From Fictibacillus arsenicus (GTDB lineage Bacteria; Bacillota; Bacilli; Bacillales; Fictibacillaceae), in NCBI RefSeq assembly GCF_001642935.1, contig NZ_CP016761.1, positions 1,364,001 through 1,428,000 of the forward strand: a stretch of DNA of 64,000 nt. Reading direction: 5' to 3'. Of the stretch, positions 14,808 to 23,836 are shown piece after piece. The translations under genes were made by a program, and so were the position numbers. How positions within the stretch are numbered: the stretch's first letter is position 1; each line of letters begins with the position of its first letter. The notes beneath the pieces are model-generated. The model was not told the origin of the DNA. It did no database searches and was given only the letters and a program-made list of their open reading frames with translations.

Positions 14808-15143
14808 ATGAAAATGCAATTGTACTTGTTATTCGGTTTTGTTTTTGCGCTGATTATTGCAACTTTTGCTGTTATTAATGTTGGTGATGTAGAGATCAAT
14901 TATCTATTTGGAACAGCTAATTGGCCGCTTATTCTTGTTATTTTGGGATCAGCAGTTTTTGGAGGTCTTTCTGTTGGATTATTCGGCTTGATCAAAGTAA
15001 TTCAGCTGCAAAGACAAGTGAAAAAGCTGCATCAGATTCACAACGAAAAGGAATCGTGGAAAGCAGAAGAAAGAAGAGAAACAGTTTCTGATACAGTTAC
15101 TCCAACGCAAGAAATTCCACATGAAAAAGCAGAAGATAAATAA
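14808..15143 (+). CDS. LapA-domain (DUF1049) membrane protein
   Basis: 111 residues. Two helices (LYLLFGFVFALIIATFAVINV and WPLILVILGSAVFGGLSVGLFGLIKVI) separated by GDVEINYLFGTA, then a coiled-coil-like charged tail (QLQRQVKKLHQIHNEKE). This is the YrvD/LapA layout. ATG 14808 is preferred to GTG 14799, which overlaps the GAGGTG ribosome binding site. Function in Gram-positives is unknown. Confidence 0.82.
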   Translation: MKMQLYLLFGFVFALIIATFAVINVGDVEINYLFGTANWPLILVILGSAVFGGLSVGLFGLIKVIQLQRQVKKLHQIHNEKESWKAEERRETVSDTVTPTQEIPHEKAEDK

Positions 15144-15147
15144 TTTA

Positions 15148-15192
15148 AGAAACCCTGAAGAAGTTATGAAATTTCTTCAGGGTTTCTTTTCT
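15148..15192 (+). terminator. Terminator of the LapA-domain gene
   Basis: AGAAACCCTGAAGAA pairs with TTCTTCAGGGTTTCT around a short loop, followed by TTT. Confidence 0.88.
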
Positions 15193-15217
15193 ATTTTTGA
15201 TTTTATTAAATTGAATC

Positions 15218-16021
15218 TTAAACAACAGCTTTTTTAATCCACTTTCTTTCTTGATTTAATATGAAATCCAATGAAATATTATTAAATTCTTTAGCTTTTT
15301 CTATGTTACAAACGTGTCCACAGTGATCGATGATATGAAGAACGGAATTTTGTTCGTTTTCTACATGTGCATTTATACCTTTGATGAACATATGGTCTTC
15401 ACTTCCAGAAATATATATCTTATTAATTTGATTTGTTTCCTGGTTTAATTTTTTGTAAATGATATTGGAATCCATAGCAAGGTTAGACCACTTAATGAAC
15501 TGTTGTTTGGTACCGAGTTTCTTTGCATGTCGGATAAAAATATCTCGAGAACGTTTGTGATTCCCTTTAGGCAAAACCAAGTAAGTAAAGATTTTATATA
15601 ACGTCATATAAGGAAGTAACCCTCGAATAAACTTTAAATTTGCAAACTTAGCTAAAAGATAACCGTATGTTTCCCATTTAGCTACTCCTCCACCTACGAC
15701 CATTGATTTTATTCTCTCTGGTGCTTTTAATGCAAGGTGCTGTAAGATAATGCTCCCTAAAGATACTCCTATAAAATGAGCTGATTTAATATGGAGATCA
15801 TTTAATATTTTGATGGTTTTCTCAGATGTGACCTTTAATAAATTTTCGTGGTCTTCCACAGGCTTTGATTCACCATGTCCAGGGAAGTCAACTAACAATA
15901 GATTAAAATGTTCTTTGAAAATATCAATCTGCTTATAAAATATGTTGTGGTTTCCGCCTAACCCGTGCAAAAATACAACCCAATCAACATTTTTATTCTT
16001 GTAATATGTTATATATCTCAA
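15218..16021 (-). CDS. Alpha/beta hydrolase
   Basis: 267 residues. The oxyanion motif is VVFLHGLGGN, then LLVDFPGHGESKP, nucleophile elbow FIGVSLGSII, acid near ISGSEDHMF, and the C-terminal His in HIIDHCGHVCNIEKA. This is the standard hydrolase triad. TTG start after GAGAGAAGGTAAAGAA. AT-rich compared with neighbours. Substrate unknown; the lip region LPYMTLYKIFTYLVLP suggests a hydrophobic ligand. Confidence 0.85.
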   Translation of the reverse strand: MRYITYYKNKNVDWVVFLHGLGGNHNIFYKQIDIFKEHFNLLLVDFPGHGESKPVEDHENLLKVTSEKTIKILNDLHIKSAHFIGVSLGSIILQHLALKAPERIKSMVVGGGVAKWETYGYLLAKFANLKFIRGLLPYMTLYKIFTYLVLPKGNHKRSRDIFIRHAKKLGTKQQFIKWSNLAMDSNIIYKKLNQETNQINKIYISGSEDHMFIKGINAHVENEQNSVLHIIDHCGHVCNIEKAKEFNNISLDFILNQERKWIKKAVV

Positions 16022-16143
16022 TTCTTTACCTTCTCTCTAATACCTCGCTTAAAACCTTGGTTATAAAACTTTTTCTTATTTTAGCATACTAAGCTGTTCA
16101 GCGTTATTCTTTAACAGATTCTATATTTTTTGAAAATTTATAC

Positions 16144-16202
16144 TTGAAAGCGAATTCAATTAAGGTTAAGATAGACAACAAATCATATCCGAAACGTTTT
16201 GG
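16144..16202 (+). promoter_or_regulatory. Promoter and LacI-type operator of the regulator gene
   Basis: TTGAAA (16144-16149), 17 bp, TAAGAT (16167-16172). The operator CCGAAACGTTTTGG (16189-16202) lies just downstream of the start point and touches the ribosome binding site, a roadblock position for autoregulation. A near-identical box precedes the glycosidase gene. Confidence 0.65.
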
Positions 16203-16212
16203 AGGATGAAAA

Positions 16213-17229
16213 GTGGCAACGATTAGGGATGTAGCAAAAAAAGCGGGAGTATCTGTTACAACGGTTTCAAGAGCATTGAACGGATATTCTGACGTAAATG
16301 AAAAAACAAGAGAACGAATTAAAGCAATCGCAAAAGAATTAAAATACAGTCCAAACCTATTGGCAAGAAGCCTCGTGATGAAGAAGACAAAAACGATCGG
16401 TTTGCTCGTTTCAGGTTTGAGGATTGAAGGAAGCAAAGACAATTTCACCTATGAGGTTCTTTGCGGAGTAAATGATTGTGCTGGAGAGCTTGGCTATGAG
16501 TTAGTGCTCATCAGTACAGACTCTAAAAAACAGCAGGAAAAGACATACAATCAGCTTGTTCAAGAGCGTAAAGTCGAAGGAATTATTCTGCAAGGAATTA
16601 AAACGGATGATCCCTATCTAGAAGAAGTTCTGAAAAGTGATATCCCATGCATTCTCATTGATATCCCGATGGAGAGCGATTCAGTTGGATATGTCACAAC
16701 CGATAATAGAGACGGTGCGAAATCAGCTGTCACACACCTATTGAACCTTGGGCATAAGCATATTGGGATGATCAACGGACACAGCCAAGCTTTTGTCAGC
16801 CAAGAACGGCTAGAAGGATATCAGGAGGCACTTCAGGAGAAAGGCATTCCGTTCAACCATTTATATGTTGCGGATGGTGCTTTTTTAGAAGAAAAAGCAG
16901 AGAGCGAAACGGGAATGCTGCTCGACAAACATCCTGAGATAACAGCATTGTTTTGTGCGAGTGATCTGATGGCGATGGGGGCGATAAGAGCTGCTAAAAA
17001 AATGGGACGAAATCTTCCAGAAGACTTATCGATCGTTGGTTTTGACAATATCATTTTGTCAGCCTATTCTACACCGTCACTTACTACGATTGGGCAAGAT
17101 CGCTATCAATTAGGATATGAGGCAACAAAGCTTTTAACAGATATGCTCGAAGGAAACAAAGGCAGCAAAAGAAAAGTGCTGAACACAACTTTTATAAAAA
17201 GAGAATCAACTTCTGAAAACCACAATTAG
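16213..17229 (+). CDS. LacI/GalR-family transcriptional regulator
   Basis: 338 residues. The N-terminal helix-turn-helix ATIRDVAKKAGVSVTTVSRALNG and hinge YSPNLLARSLVMKKTKTIG precede a periplasmic-binding-protein-like effector domain (GLLVSGLRI to the C-terminus) with DNRDGAKSAVTHLLNLGHKHIGMI. GTG start after GGAGG. It should repress its own gene and the downstream glycosidase/ABC operon through the matching CCGAAA(A)CGTTTTGG boxes, with a sugar as inducer (inference). The sequence is not CcpA; the HPr-contact region is not evident. Confidence 0.93.
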   Translation: MATIRDVAKKAGVSVTTVSRALNGYSDVNEKTRERIKAIAKELKYSPNLLARSLVMKKTKTIGLLVSGLRIEGSKDNFTYEVLCGVNDCAGELGYELVLISTDSKKQQEKTYNQLVQERKVEGIILQGIKTDDPYLEEVLKSDIPCILIDIPMESDSVGYVTTDNRDGAKSAVTHLLNLGHKHIGMINGHSQAFVSQERLEGYQEALQEKGIPFNHLYVADGAFLEEKAESETGMLLDKHPEITALFCASDLMAMGAIRAAKKMGRNLPEDLSIVGFDNIILSAYSTPSLTTIGQDRYQLGYEATKLLTDMLEGNKGSKRKVLNTTFIKRESTSENHN

Positions 17230-17250
17230 TGGTTTTTAAAATACAGGTTA

Positions 17251-17265
17251 CCGAAAACGTTTTGG
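17251..17265 (+). promoter_or_regulatory. LacI-type operator of the glycosidase/ABC operon
   Basis: CCGAAAACGTTTTGG has a perfect AAAACGTTTT core and matches the box in front of the regulator (16189-16202). It lies 22 bp after the regulator stop and 49 bp before the glycosidase start. Confidence 0.7.
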
Positions 17266-17313
17266 GAAACTTTTGTAATCTACAAATTAAGATGAAGCAG
17301 GGGGAAATTAACC

Positions 17314-19419
17314 GTGAACTACCGTGTAATTAAAGAGAACGATTTATTTTTTTTAACAGATGACAAAGGAAATATACCAAAAGAAAACAGCTACGGTCTG
17401 GGGTTGTATACAAAGGATACAAGATTTCTAAATAAGTTTGATATCAAAATAAACGGCCAGGATCCCATTCTTCTTTCTTCTTCTGCGGATGAGAACTATA
17501 TGGCGAAAATTTTGCTCACAAATCCTCACATGGAAGAGGACGGTGAACTGATCCTTTGGAGAGAATCGGTAGAGATTGAAAGAAAACGCTTAATCTATGG
17601 TGGTGTACTCTATGAAACACTTCAGCTGAAAAACTATTACCCTAAACCAGTAGAGTTTGAGATCAGCGTGCATGTAGATGTTGATTTTGCGGACATGTTC
17701 ATCGTAAGAGGCTTTCAATCAGGTGATGTTGGCGAGCGTACTGGCGAAGAAGCAACGGATAAATCACTGCACTATTTTTATAGAGGAGCAGATGACGTTA
17801 AAAGAGCTGCCAAGATCCAATGGGATAGGGATGCTGTAGCTGTAAAAAAAGAGGGTGAAGTAGTTTTTAAGTTTCATTTGAGCCATGGTGAAGCGCAATC
17901 TGTTACGTTTACCGTTTCTCCTGAGATCGCCGGGGAGTCTGGGACAGTAATCGAGCCTGATACAGCGCTTGAAAAATTAAAACAATCCTATGAAAAATGG
18001 GAATCCAAAACAACAAGCATTGAAACGGATTACAAACCGCTTCAAAGATTAGTAGATCGGGGTATACAAGATTTGCGTGTACTTTTGACTGATATTGGAC
18101 ATGGGCAGTTTCCTGTAGCGGGACTCCCGTGGTTTGGAGTTCCGTTTGGCAGAGACAGTTTAATAGCGGCGCTTCAAATGCTAGCTTTCAATCCTGAAAT
18201 TGCAAAAGGCACACTCTTAACGATGGCATCTCAGCAGGGGACAAAGGTGGACCCGTGGCGAGATGAACAGCCAGGCAAAATCATGCATGAGATTCGTTAC
18301 GGTGAACTTGCAGCAACCAATCAGATTCCTTTTACCCCTTATTATGGAACGATTGACGCAACACCGCTCTTCTTAGTTCTTTTATCAGAATATACGAAGT
18401 GGACAGGGGATCTTTCACTAGCAGAGAAACTTCTGCCGAACGTGGAAGCTGCTTTAATGTGGATCGACGAGTACGGGGACCGCGATGGTGATGGGTTTGT
18501 CGAGTATCATCAGGAATCCAGCAAAGGCATCGCGAACCAGGGCTGGAAGGACTCGGGTGATTCGATTGTTCATCGAAACGGGGACTATGCTGAAACACCG
18601 ATCGCACTTTCTGAAGTTCAGGGATATGTGTATCAGGCAAAGCAAGGAATAGCAGCGATTTTTGAAGCTCAAGGGAAAATGGAGGAAGCGGCAAAGCTCC
18701 GAGATCAGGCTGAACAGTTAAAGAAAAAATACGATGAAAAGTTTTGGATGGAAGATCAACAGTTCCATGCCATCGCATTAGATAAGGAAAAAAAGCAAGT
18801 AGGAACGTTAACAACTAATCCGGGACATGTTCTTTTTGCCGAGATGTTAGAAGAAGACAAAGCGGATGCTGTGATTGAAAAGTTAGTATCACCAGCTTTT
18901 TTCTCAGGGTATGGCATCAGAACAATGGCAGAAGGAGAAGCAGGATACAACCCGATGAGCTATCATGACGGCAGCATCTGGCCGCATGATAACAGCATGA
19001 TATTGCTGGGGATGAGCAAACTTAGCCGTCAGTCAGCAGCCAGCACAGTCATCAATGGATTGATCGAAGCGGCAGATCACTTTGAATATGACCGCTTGCC
19101 TGAACTGTTCTGCGGCTACGGTTCTGAGGTTGGGCGTGCCGTGAAGTATCCTGTTGCATGTTCGCCGCAGGCATGGGCAGCAGGGACGCCGCTTGTCTTT
19201 ATCCAGACGATTCTCGGACTTTTTCCTGATAGTTTAAACAAAGTGATTACATTGTCTCCTAAGCTATTAGAAAATATGAACCAATTATCGGTTAAGAAAA
19301 TAAAGATCGGTGGAGGATACCTTTCTATAAATGTGCAGCGTGAAGGAGAAGAAACGGTTGTCACTGTAGACGAAAACACAACGGGTTACGAAGTCGTTCA
19401 AAAGGAACAAACCTCTTGA
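17314..19419 (+). CDS. Amylo-alpha-1,6-glucosidase/GH63-like glycosidase
   Basis: 701 residues. The N-terminal beta-rich domain (about 1-225, ENSYGLGLYTKDTRFLNKFDIKING) is of the glycogen-debranching N-terminal type. The (alpha/alpha)6 catalytic domain (about 240-660) has AGLPWFGVPFGRDSLIA, EYGDRDGDGFVEYHQ, GWKDSGDSIVHRNG and GYNPMSYHDGSIWPHDNSM, with Asp/Glu residues placed as in inverting GH63/GH15-type enzymes. No signal peptide, so it acts on imported sugar. GTG start. First structural gene of the operon with an oligosaccharide ABC importer; the natural substrate, perhaps an alpha-glucoside, is not fixed by sequence. Confidence 0.85.
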   Translation: MNYRVIKENDLFFLTDDKGNIPKENSYGLGLYTKDTRFLNKFDIKINGQDPILLSSSADENYMAKILLTNPHMEEDGELILWRESVEIERKRLIYGGVLYETLQLKNYYPKPVEFEISVHVDVDFADMFIVRGFQSGDVGERTGEEATDKSLHYFYRGADDVKRAAKIQWDRDAVAVKKEGEVVFKFHLSHGEAQSVTFTVSPEIAGESGTVIEPDTALEKLKQSYEKWESKTTSIETDYKPLQRLVDRGIQDLRVLLTDIGHGQFPVAGLPWFGVPFGRDSLIAALQMLAFNPEIAKGTLLTMASQQGTKVDPWRDEQPGKIMHEIRYGELAATNQIPFTPYYGTIDATPLFLVLLSEYTKWTGDLSLAEKLLPNVEAALMWIDEYGDRDGDGFVEYHQESSKGIANQGWKDSGDSIVHRNGDYAETPIALSEVQGYVYQAKQGIAAIFEAQGKMEEAAKLRDQAEQLKKKYDEKFWMEDQQFHAIALDKEKKQVGTLTTNPGHVLFAEMLEEDKADAVIEKLVSPAFFSGYGIRTMAEGEAGYNPMSYHDGSIWPHDNSMILLGMSKLSRQSAASTVINGLIEAADHFEYDRLPELFCGYGSEVGRAVKYPVACSPQAWAAGTPLVFIQTILGLFPDSLNKVITLSPKLLENMNQLSVKKIKIGGGYLSINVQREGEETVVTVDENTTGYEVVQKEQTS

Positions 19420-19436
19420 AGAAGGGAGTAAACGCA

Positions 19437-20690
19437 ATGAGACCTAAAAAATGGTTGTCATCCCTAGGAATATCATCATTGCTGCTGGCTTCAGTGTTAT
19501 CGGGCTGCAGCAGCAACGACGCTAGCAAATCTGACAAAACAGAGATCGTCTTAAGCGGGTGGGGCGGTAATCCAGTCGAAAAGAAACTGTTGAATGAAGT
19601 GCTTGCTGATTTTGAAAAAGAACACCCTGACATTGATGTGAAGCTGAATACGATCAACGATCAATATATGGATGTGCTGAAAACACGGCTGATCGGAGGA
19701 ACAGCGGCTGATGTGTTTTACCTGGATGCATTCGAAGCTCCTGCATTGATCGAAACGGGCGCTATTGAACCTCTCAATAAATATGTAACTGATGAATTTA
19801 ATGTCAATGACTTTGAAAAACCGATGATCGATGCGTTTAAGAGTGACGGTGAACTTTATGGACTTCCGAAAGATTATTCAACATTAGCTCTTTTTTATAA
19901 TAAAAAAATGTTTAAAGAACATGGAATCGCGGGACCGCCAAAAACATGGGAAGAACTGGAGCAGATCGCGAAAAAACTGACGGATGCAGAAAAGCAAGTG
20001 TACGGTCTTGGTGTGATGCCGCAGATTGAGCGCATGTACTATTTGGCAGAATCACATGGCGGTGAAGTGATCACAGACGGGCGAGCAAGCTTTGCTGATG
20101 ACAAAGTCGTTAAAGCGATTCAGCCGATCGTCGATATGCGTTTGAAAGATAAATCAGCGGCTACTCCATCTGAAGTTGGAGCGGGACAGTCTGCAGGAGA
20201 AATGTTTGGACGCGGGAAAGCCGCCATGGTGGTGGAAGGAAACTGGAACATCCCGTACATGGAAGAAACATTTCCAGATATCGACTATGGTACAGCGGAA
20301 CTTCCAACCGTTAACGGGAAAAAAGGAACGATGTCATTCACTGTAGGCTACGCAATGAACTCTGAGTCAAAACATAAAAAAGAGTCTTGGGAGCTTATTG
20401 AATATCTGACAGGAAAAGAAGGAATGAAAAAGTGGACAAGCAAAGGGCTGGCATTGCCAACGAGAAAATCTGTCGCAGCCGAACTTGGCTTCGATCAGGA
20501 CGAACTGCGCCGGCCATTGGTAAATGGAGCAAGCTATGCGACTGTATGGCAGGATGGGCCCTCTCTTCCGATCGTCATGAACAATTTTAACAACCAGTTT
20601 CTAAGTGCTTACCTTGGTGACCGTACGCTGAAGGAAGCGTTAGAAGATGCTGAAAAACAAGCGAACAGAGAAATAAAAGTTACCGAATAA
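19437..20690 (+). CDS. Sugar ABC transporter substrate-binding lipoprotein
   Basis: 417 residues. The type II signal peptide has lipobox VLSGC followed by SSNDASKSDK, so it is anchored outside the membrane. TEIVLSGWGGNPVEKKLLNE and the extended MalE-like fold (GLPKDYSTLALFYNKKMFKEHG, FGRGKAAMVVEGNWNIPYM) place it in family 1 solute-binding proteins. ATG 19437 with GAAGGGAG is preferred over the upstream TTG 19416. It follows the glycosidase stop by 17 bp. Confidence 0.93.
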   Translation: MRPKKWLSSLGISSLLLASVLSGCSSNDASKSDKTEIVLSGWGGNPVEKKLLNEVLADFEKEHPDIDVKLNTINDQYMDVLKTRLIGGTAADVFYLDAFEAPALIETGAIEPLNKYVTDEFNVNDFEKPMIDAFKSDGELYGLPKDYSTLALFYNKKMFKEHGIAGPPKTWEELEQIAKKLTDAEKQVYGLGVMPQIERMYYLAESHGGEVITDGRASFADDKVVKAIQPIVDMRLKDKSAATPSEVGAGQSAGEMFGRGKAAMVVEGNWNIPYMEETFPDIDYGTAELPTVNGKKGTMSFTVGYAMNSESKHKKESWELIEYLTGKEGMKKWTSKGLALPTRKSVAAELGFDQDELRRPLVNGASYATVWQDGPSLPIVMNNFNNQFLSAYLGDRTLKEALEDAEKQANREIKVTE

Positions 20691-20711
20691 GAGAGAAGTG
20701 AGGTGAAGAAC

Positions 20712-21608
20712 GTGAAAATGTTTACGAGAAGAGAGAGAAAAGAAGCGGGGCAGGGCTATCTGTTCCTGCTTCCGGCACTTCTTATATTAGGTGTGTTTGT
20801 TATCGCTCCAATTCTATATGCAGTATTCTTATCTTTTCATAAAGTTGAGCTGCTTGGCGGTGCAAATTATGAATTTCGAGGATTGGATAACTTTTTAAAA
20901 GTAACCTTTGATGACCGGGCGATTATCGCTTTGAAAAATACCGCCATTTATGTAGCTGTCGTCGTACCTGCACAAACCTTTTTGGCGCTGGTGCTTGCTG
21001 CTTCCCTTAATGCAGGGCTTAAGGGGCAGAAGTTTTTCCGGGTCGTTTACTTCCTGCCGACCTTAACATCCTCAGCGGTACTAACCTTAATCTTTATGTG
21101 GATGTATAACCAAAATGGCTTGATCAACTATGTACTTAAGATCTTTCATCTTCCGACCTATAACTGGATCGGTGACCCTGATGTCGCGCTGATCGCTATC
21201 ATGATCATGAACATCTGGGCAACTGCACCTTTCTTTATGGTCATCTATCTCGCGGCGTTGCAGGATATTCCCGATAGTCATTATGAAGCAGCCGAGCTGG
21301 ACGGAGCAGGTGCGGTTCAAAAGTTTTGGCACATCACGGTCCCAAACCTGCGCCCTGTTACATCATTCGTTGTAATCATGGGGATCATCGGAACATTCCA
21401 GCTGTTTGATCAGTCGTACATTTTCTCCGGAGGATCGGGTGGACCGAACAACTCCACGCTGACCGTTGTTCTTTTAATCTATCAATATGCATTTAAGACA
21501 CTTGGGACGATGGGTTACGCAACAGCGATCGCCTTCATGCTTGCGATCATCATTCTGGTGGCCACATTAGTGCAGCGCAAATTCTCGAAAGAAGAATCAC
21601 TTTACTAA
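20712..21608 (+). CDS. Sugar ABC transporter permease (MalF type)
   Basis: 298 residues with six membrane helices. GYLFLLPALLILGVFVIAPILYAVFLSFHKVEL starts the fold, and the EAA loop is YEAAELDGAGAVQKFWHITVPNLRP, which contacts the ATPase. Start GTG 20712 is chosen from the GTGAGGTG ribosome binding site; GTG 20703 lies inside it. It partners the permease at 21621. Confidence 0.92.
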   Translation: MKMFTRRERKEAGQGYLFLLPALLILGVFVIAPILYAVFLSFHKVELLGGANYEFRGLDNFLKVTFDDRAIIALKNTAIYVAVVVPAQTFLALVLAASLNAGLKGQKFFRVVYFLPTLTSSAVLTLIFMWMYNQNGLINYVLKIFHLPTYNWIGDPDVALIAIMIMNIWATAPFFMVIYLAALQDIPDSHYEAAELDGAGAVQKFWHITVPNLRPVTSFVVIMGIIGTFQLFDQSYIFSGGSGGPNNSTLTVVLLIYQYAFKTLGTMGYATAIAFMLAIIILVATLVQRKFSKEESLY

Positions 21609-21620
21609 GGAGGAGATACC

Positions 21621-22445
21621 ATGAAAAAACGATCGGCTGGAAGAAAAGCACTATATGTCATCTTGGTCGTTTACGCGATCATCACCGTCATTCCGTTTTT
21701 ATGGGCGCTGTCTTCTTCCTTTAAAACACTAGGTGAGATCGTAAGCGGATCGATCAACTTTATACCGAAAGATTTTACACTGGACAACTATAAACAAATT
21801 TTCTCGAAAGAGCCGTTATTCGGCAGATGGCTGTTCAACAGTCTGTTCATCGCAACAGTTGGTACTCTGCTGAATCTACTGTTCAATTCAATGGCAGGAT
21901 ATGCACTCGCAAGGCTAAGCTTTCCGGGGAAAAAGAGCATATTCATCATTATCCTGGCGGTTTTGATGATTCCGTTTCAGGTCACGCTCATCCCGAACTT
22001 TCTGATTTTAAAAGAGCTGGGCTGGCTGAACTCCTATCAAGGAATGATCATACCCGGTGCGGTCAACGCAACGTTCATCTTTATGATGAGACAGTTCTTT
22101 GTGAACTTCCCGAAAGAAGTGGAGGAAGCAGCAGCGATCGATGGCCTCGGCCGCTTCGGTACGTTCTTCCGTATCGTGCTTCCGCTTGCGAAACCGGCCC
22201 TAGCCGCTCAAACGATATTTGTATTCATGGCGTTCTGGAACGACTTTATGAGGCCGCTCATCATTTTGTCCGACATGGATATGTTCACACTGCCGCTCGG
22301 ATTGAACTCGTTTAAAGGACAGTTCATCTCATATTGGAACTACATCATGGCGGCATCGATGGTCTTTACACTTCCAATTATCGTTCTTTACGCTTTCTTT
22401 AACCGTTATTTTGTAAAAGGAATTAAGTTTACAGGAGATAAATAG
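21621..22445 (+). CDS. Sugar ABC transporter permease (MalG type)
   Basis: 274 residues, six helices. The EAA loop EEAAAIDGLGRFGTFFRIVLPLAKP and the C-terminal ending YFVKGIKFTGDK are typical of MalG-like permeases. Ribosome binding site AAGGAGGAGA, 12 bp after the MalF-type gene. The operon ends here with no ATPase gene, so the importer probably uses a shared MsmX/MsmK-type ATPase encoded elsewhere, the usual arrangement in Bacillus (family knowledge). Confidence 0.92.
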   Translation: MKKRSAGRKALYVILVVYAIITVIPFLWALSSSFKTLGEIVSGSINFIPKDFTLDNYKQIFSKEPLFGRWLFNSLFIATVGTLLNLLFNSMAGYALARLSFPGKKSIFIIILAVLMIPFQVTLIPNFLILKELGWLNSYQGMIIPGAVNATFIFMMRQFFVNFPKEVEEAAAIDGLGRFGTFFRIVLPLAKPALAAQTIFVFMAFWNDFMRPLIILSDMDMFTLPLGLNSFKGQFISYWNYIMAASMVFTLPIIVLYAFFNRYFVKGIKFTGDK

Positions 22446-22459
22446 AAATTCTGCTTAAG

Positions 22460-22505
22460 AACTGGCTTGGCAGGTGGTTGGAATACCTCTCGAGCCAGTT
22501 TTTTT
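22460..22505 (+). terminator. Terminator of the glycosidase/ABC operon
   Basis: AACTGGCT (22460-22467) pairs with AGCCAGTT (22493-22500), with TTTTTTT following. Confidence 0.85.
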
Positions 22506-22518
22506 GATGCCGTCTTAT

Positions 22519-22623
22519 CGGAATCCCACGTTAAATGAATTTATTCCTGGCTTAATTTAAATAATCCCACGAAAAAAGGCAATAATCCCACGTTAAATTT
22601 AATATAACCACGAGCCGGCAATT
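22519..22623. repeat. Degenerate 21-bp tandem array D (AATCCCACGTTAAAT units)
   Basis: Five head-to-tail units of exactly 21 bp start at 22519, 22540, 22561, 22582 and 22603. Units 1, 3 and 4 carry AATCCCACG; unit 2 has ATTCCTGGC and unit 5 ATAACCACG at the same place. Units 1, 2 and 4 end TTAAATGAA, TTAATTTAA and TTAAATTTAA. It lies directly behind the operon terminator and before the promoter of the phosphotransferase. Confidence 0.75.
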
Positions 22624-22701
22624 CTCGACAAATCTTTAAAGGATTCAAGGAGTTTCATGTAGAATTTCACATGAAACTTATTTTACAGAACAGGTGAACA
22701 T

Positions 22702-23715
22702 ATGAAGAATCAACTAGAAAAATCTACAATCAAAAAAGCAGCGGAATTATATGGAGTAAACTCTAATAATTTAACAGCCATTTCTGAAGGATTTCAAAAC
22801 AAAGTTTATAGCTTCACAAGGAACAATCATGATTACATCATGCGGGTTACATCTAAAGACAAAAGAACCTTTCAAATGCTCAATGAAGAGATCTCGTGGA
22901 TTCAGTTTCTGAAAAAAAGCGGTGTACCTATTAGCCGTGCTGTTTCCTCGAAAAACAACCAGTTCGTTGAGGACATTCATGAATTTTTTATAACGGTTTT
23001 TGAAAAAGCACCTGGCGGACAGGTTCAAGTTCAGGATTCAAATCAATGGACCCCCCATTTTTTTCAGCGATGGGGAAAGTTGTTAGCAAAGGTTCATCAT
23101 GCTGGAAAACAATATTCTGCCGGAAAATCTAATACCGATAGACCCTATTGGAGTCCAAATCATCCTTATAATCATGACCTATTTAAGAATCTGCCATCTG
23201 AATTCATACGGAAAAAGTATGTTGAATTGATTGAAAAAATCAAGGCGTATTCAATGGATAAGCGGCATTTCGGCTTAATACATAACGATTTTCATCAGGG
23301 AAACTTCTTTGTTGATAAAGACGAAATCACACTTTTTGACTTCGACGACTGTGCTTATTTTTACTTCGCTTATGATATCTCAACTGCGTTCTATCATGCG
23401 TATTGGCAGCACACATCTTTCAATTCAACGGAAGATGATTTTGCCGTGGAGTTCCTTACTCATTTTCTGAACGGGTACGCGGAGAGTAATGTTTTAACGA
23501 ATGAAATAATCGACCAGCTACCAGACTTTCTTAAGCTTCGGGAGTTATTCCTTTATGTTCTTTTTCTAAAAGCTTGGAATATTGATAAACTGCAAGATTG
23601 GCAGGAACACACGATTAATAATCTAAAAACTAACATTGAAAACAACAAAATTTATGCAGATTTAGATATGGGTTTGCTGACCAAAATTAAAAACAACATT
23701 CAAAAACCACTCTAA
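22702..23715 (+). CDS. APH-family phosphotransferase (kinase fold)
   Basis: 337 residues. The kinase-like fold has an N-lobe with EGFQNKVYSF and DYIMRV (Lys replaced by Arg in the usual beta-3 position), the catalytic loop FGLIHNDFHQGNFFVDKDEITLFDFDDCAY with HxDxxxxN and the Mg-binding DFDD, and a helical C-lobe. This is the aminoglycoside/homoserine/choline kinase superfamily. Resistance cannot be inferred; many members act on metabolites. AT-rich. Ribosome binding site CAGGTGAAC. The terminator overlaps the stop. Confidence 0.85.
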   Translation: MKNQLEKSTIKKAAELYGVNSNNLTAISEGFQNKVYSFTRNNHDYIMRVTSKDKRTFQMLNEEISWIQFLKKSGVPISRAVSSKNNQFVEDIHEFFITVFEKAPGGQVQVQDSNQWTPHFFQRWGKLLAKVHHAGKQYSAGKSNTDRPYWSPNHPYNHDLFKNLPSEFIRKKYVELIEKIKAYSMDKRHFGLIHNDFHQGNFFVDKDEITLFDFDDCAYFYFAYDISTAFYHAYWQHTSFNSTEDDFAVEFLTHFLNGYAESNVLTNEIIDQLPDFLKLRELFLYVLFLKAWNIDKLQDWQEHTINNLKTNIENNKIYADLDMGLLTKIKNNIQKPL

Positions 23716-23733
23716 AAATAAAGAGTGGTTTTA
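23703..23733 (+). terminator. Terminator overlapping the phosphotransferase stop
   Basis: AAACCACTCT (23704-23713) pairs with AGAGTGGTTT around a 7-8 nt loop, followed by TTTA. Confidence 0.8.
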
Positions 23734-23744
23734 CCGTCTTTTAT

Positions 23745-23797
23745 ATGTTAACCAAAATATATTATTAGTTGACGCAAATTAAAACCTCCGCTATTCT
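23745..23797 (+). promoter_or_regulatory. bioY promoter with candidate BirA operator
   Basis: TTGACG (23769-23774), 17 bp, TATTCT (23792-23797) is a SigA promoter. Overlapping its -35 is an imperfect dyad, ATGTTAACC (23745-23753) and AGTTGACGC (23767-23775), which resembles the GTTAAC/GTTGAC half-sites of BirA boxes, though the spacing is a little shorter than the usual 14-16 bp. Confidence 0.5.
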
Positions 23798-23836
23798 AAT
23801 AGCATAAACAGTTCATACATATGGAGGTTCATTCAA

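Noticed and set aside
22519-22623. CRISPR-like array
   Set aside because: Units adjoin without spacers, are only 21 bp long and degenerate, and no cas genes are present.
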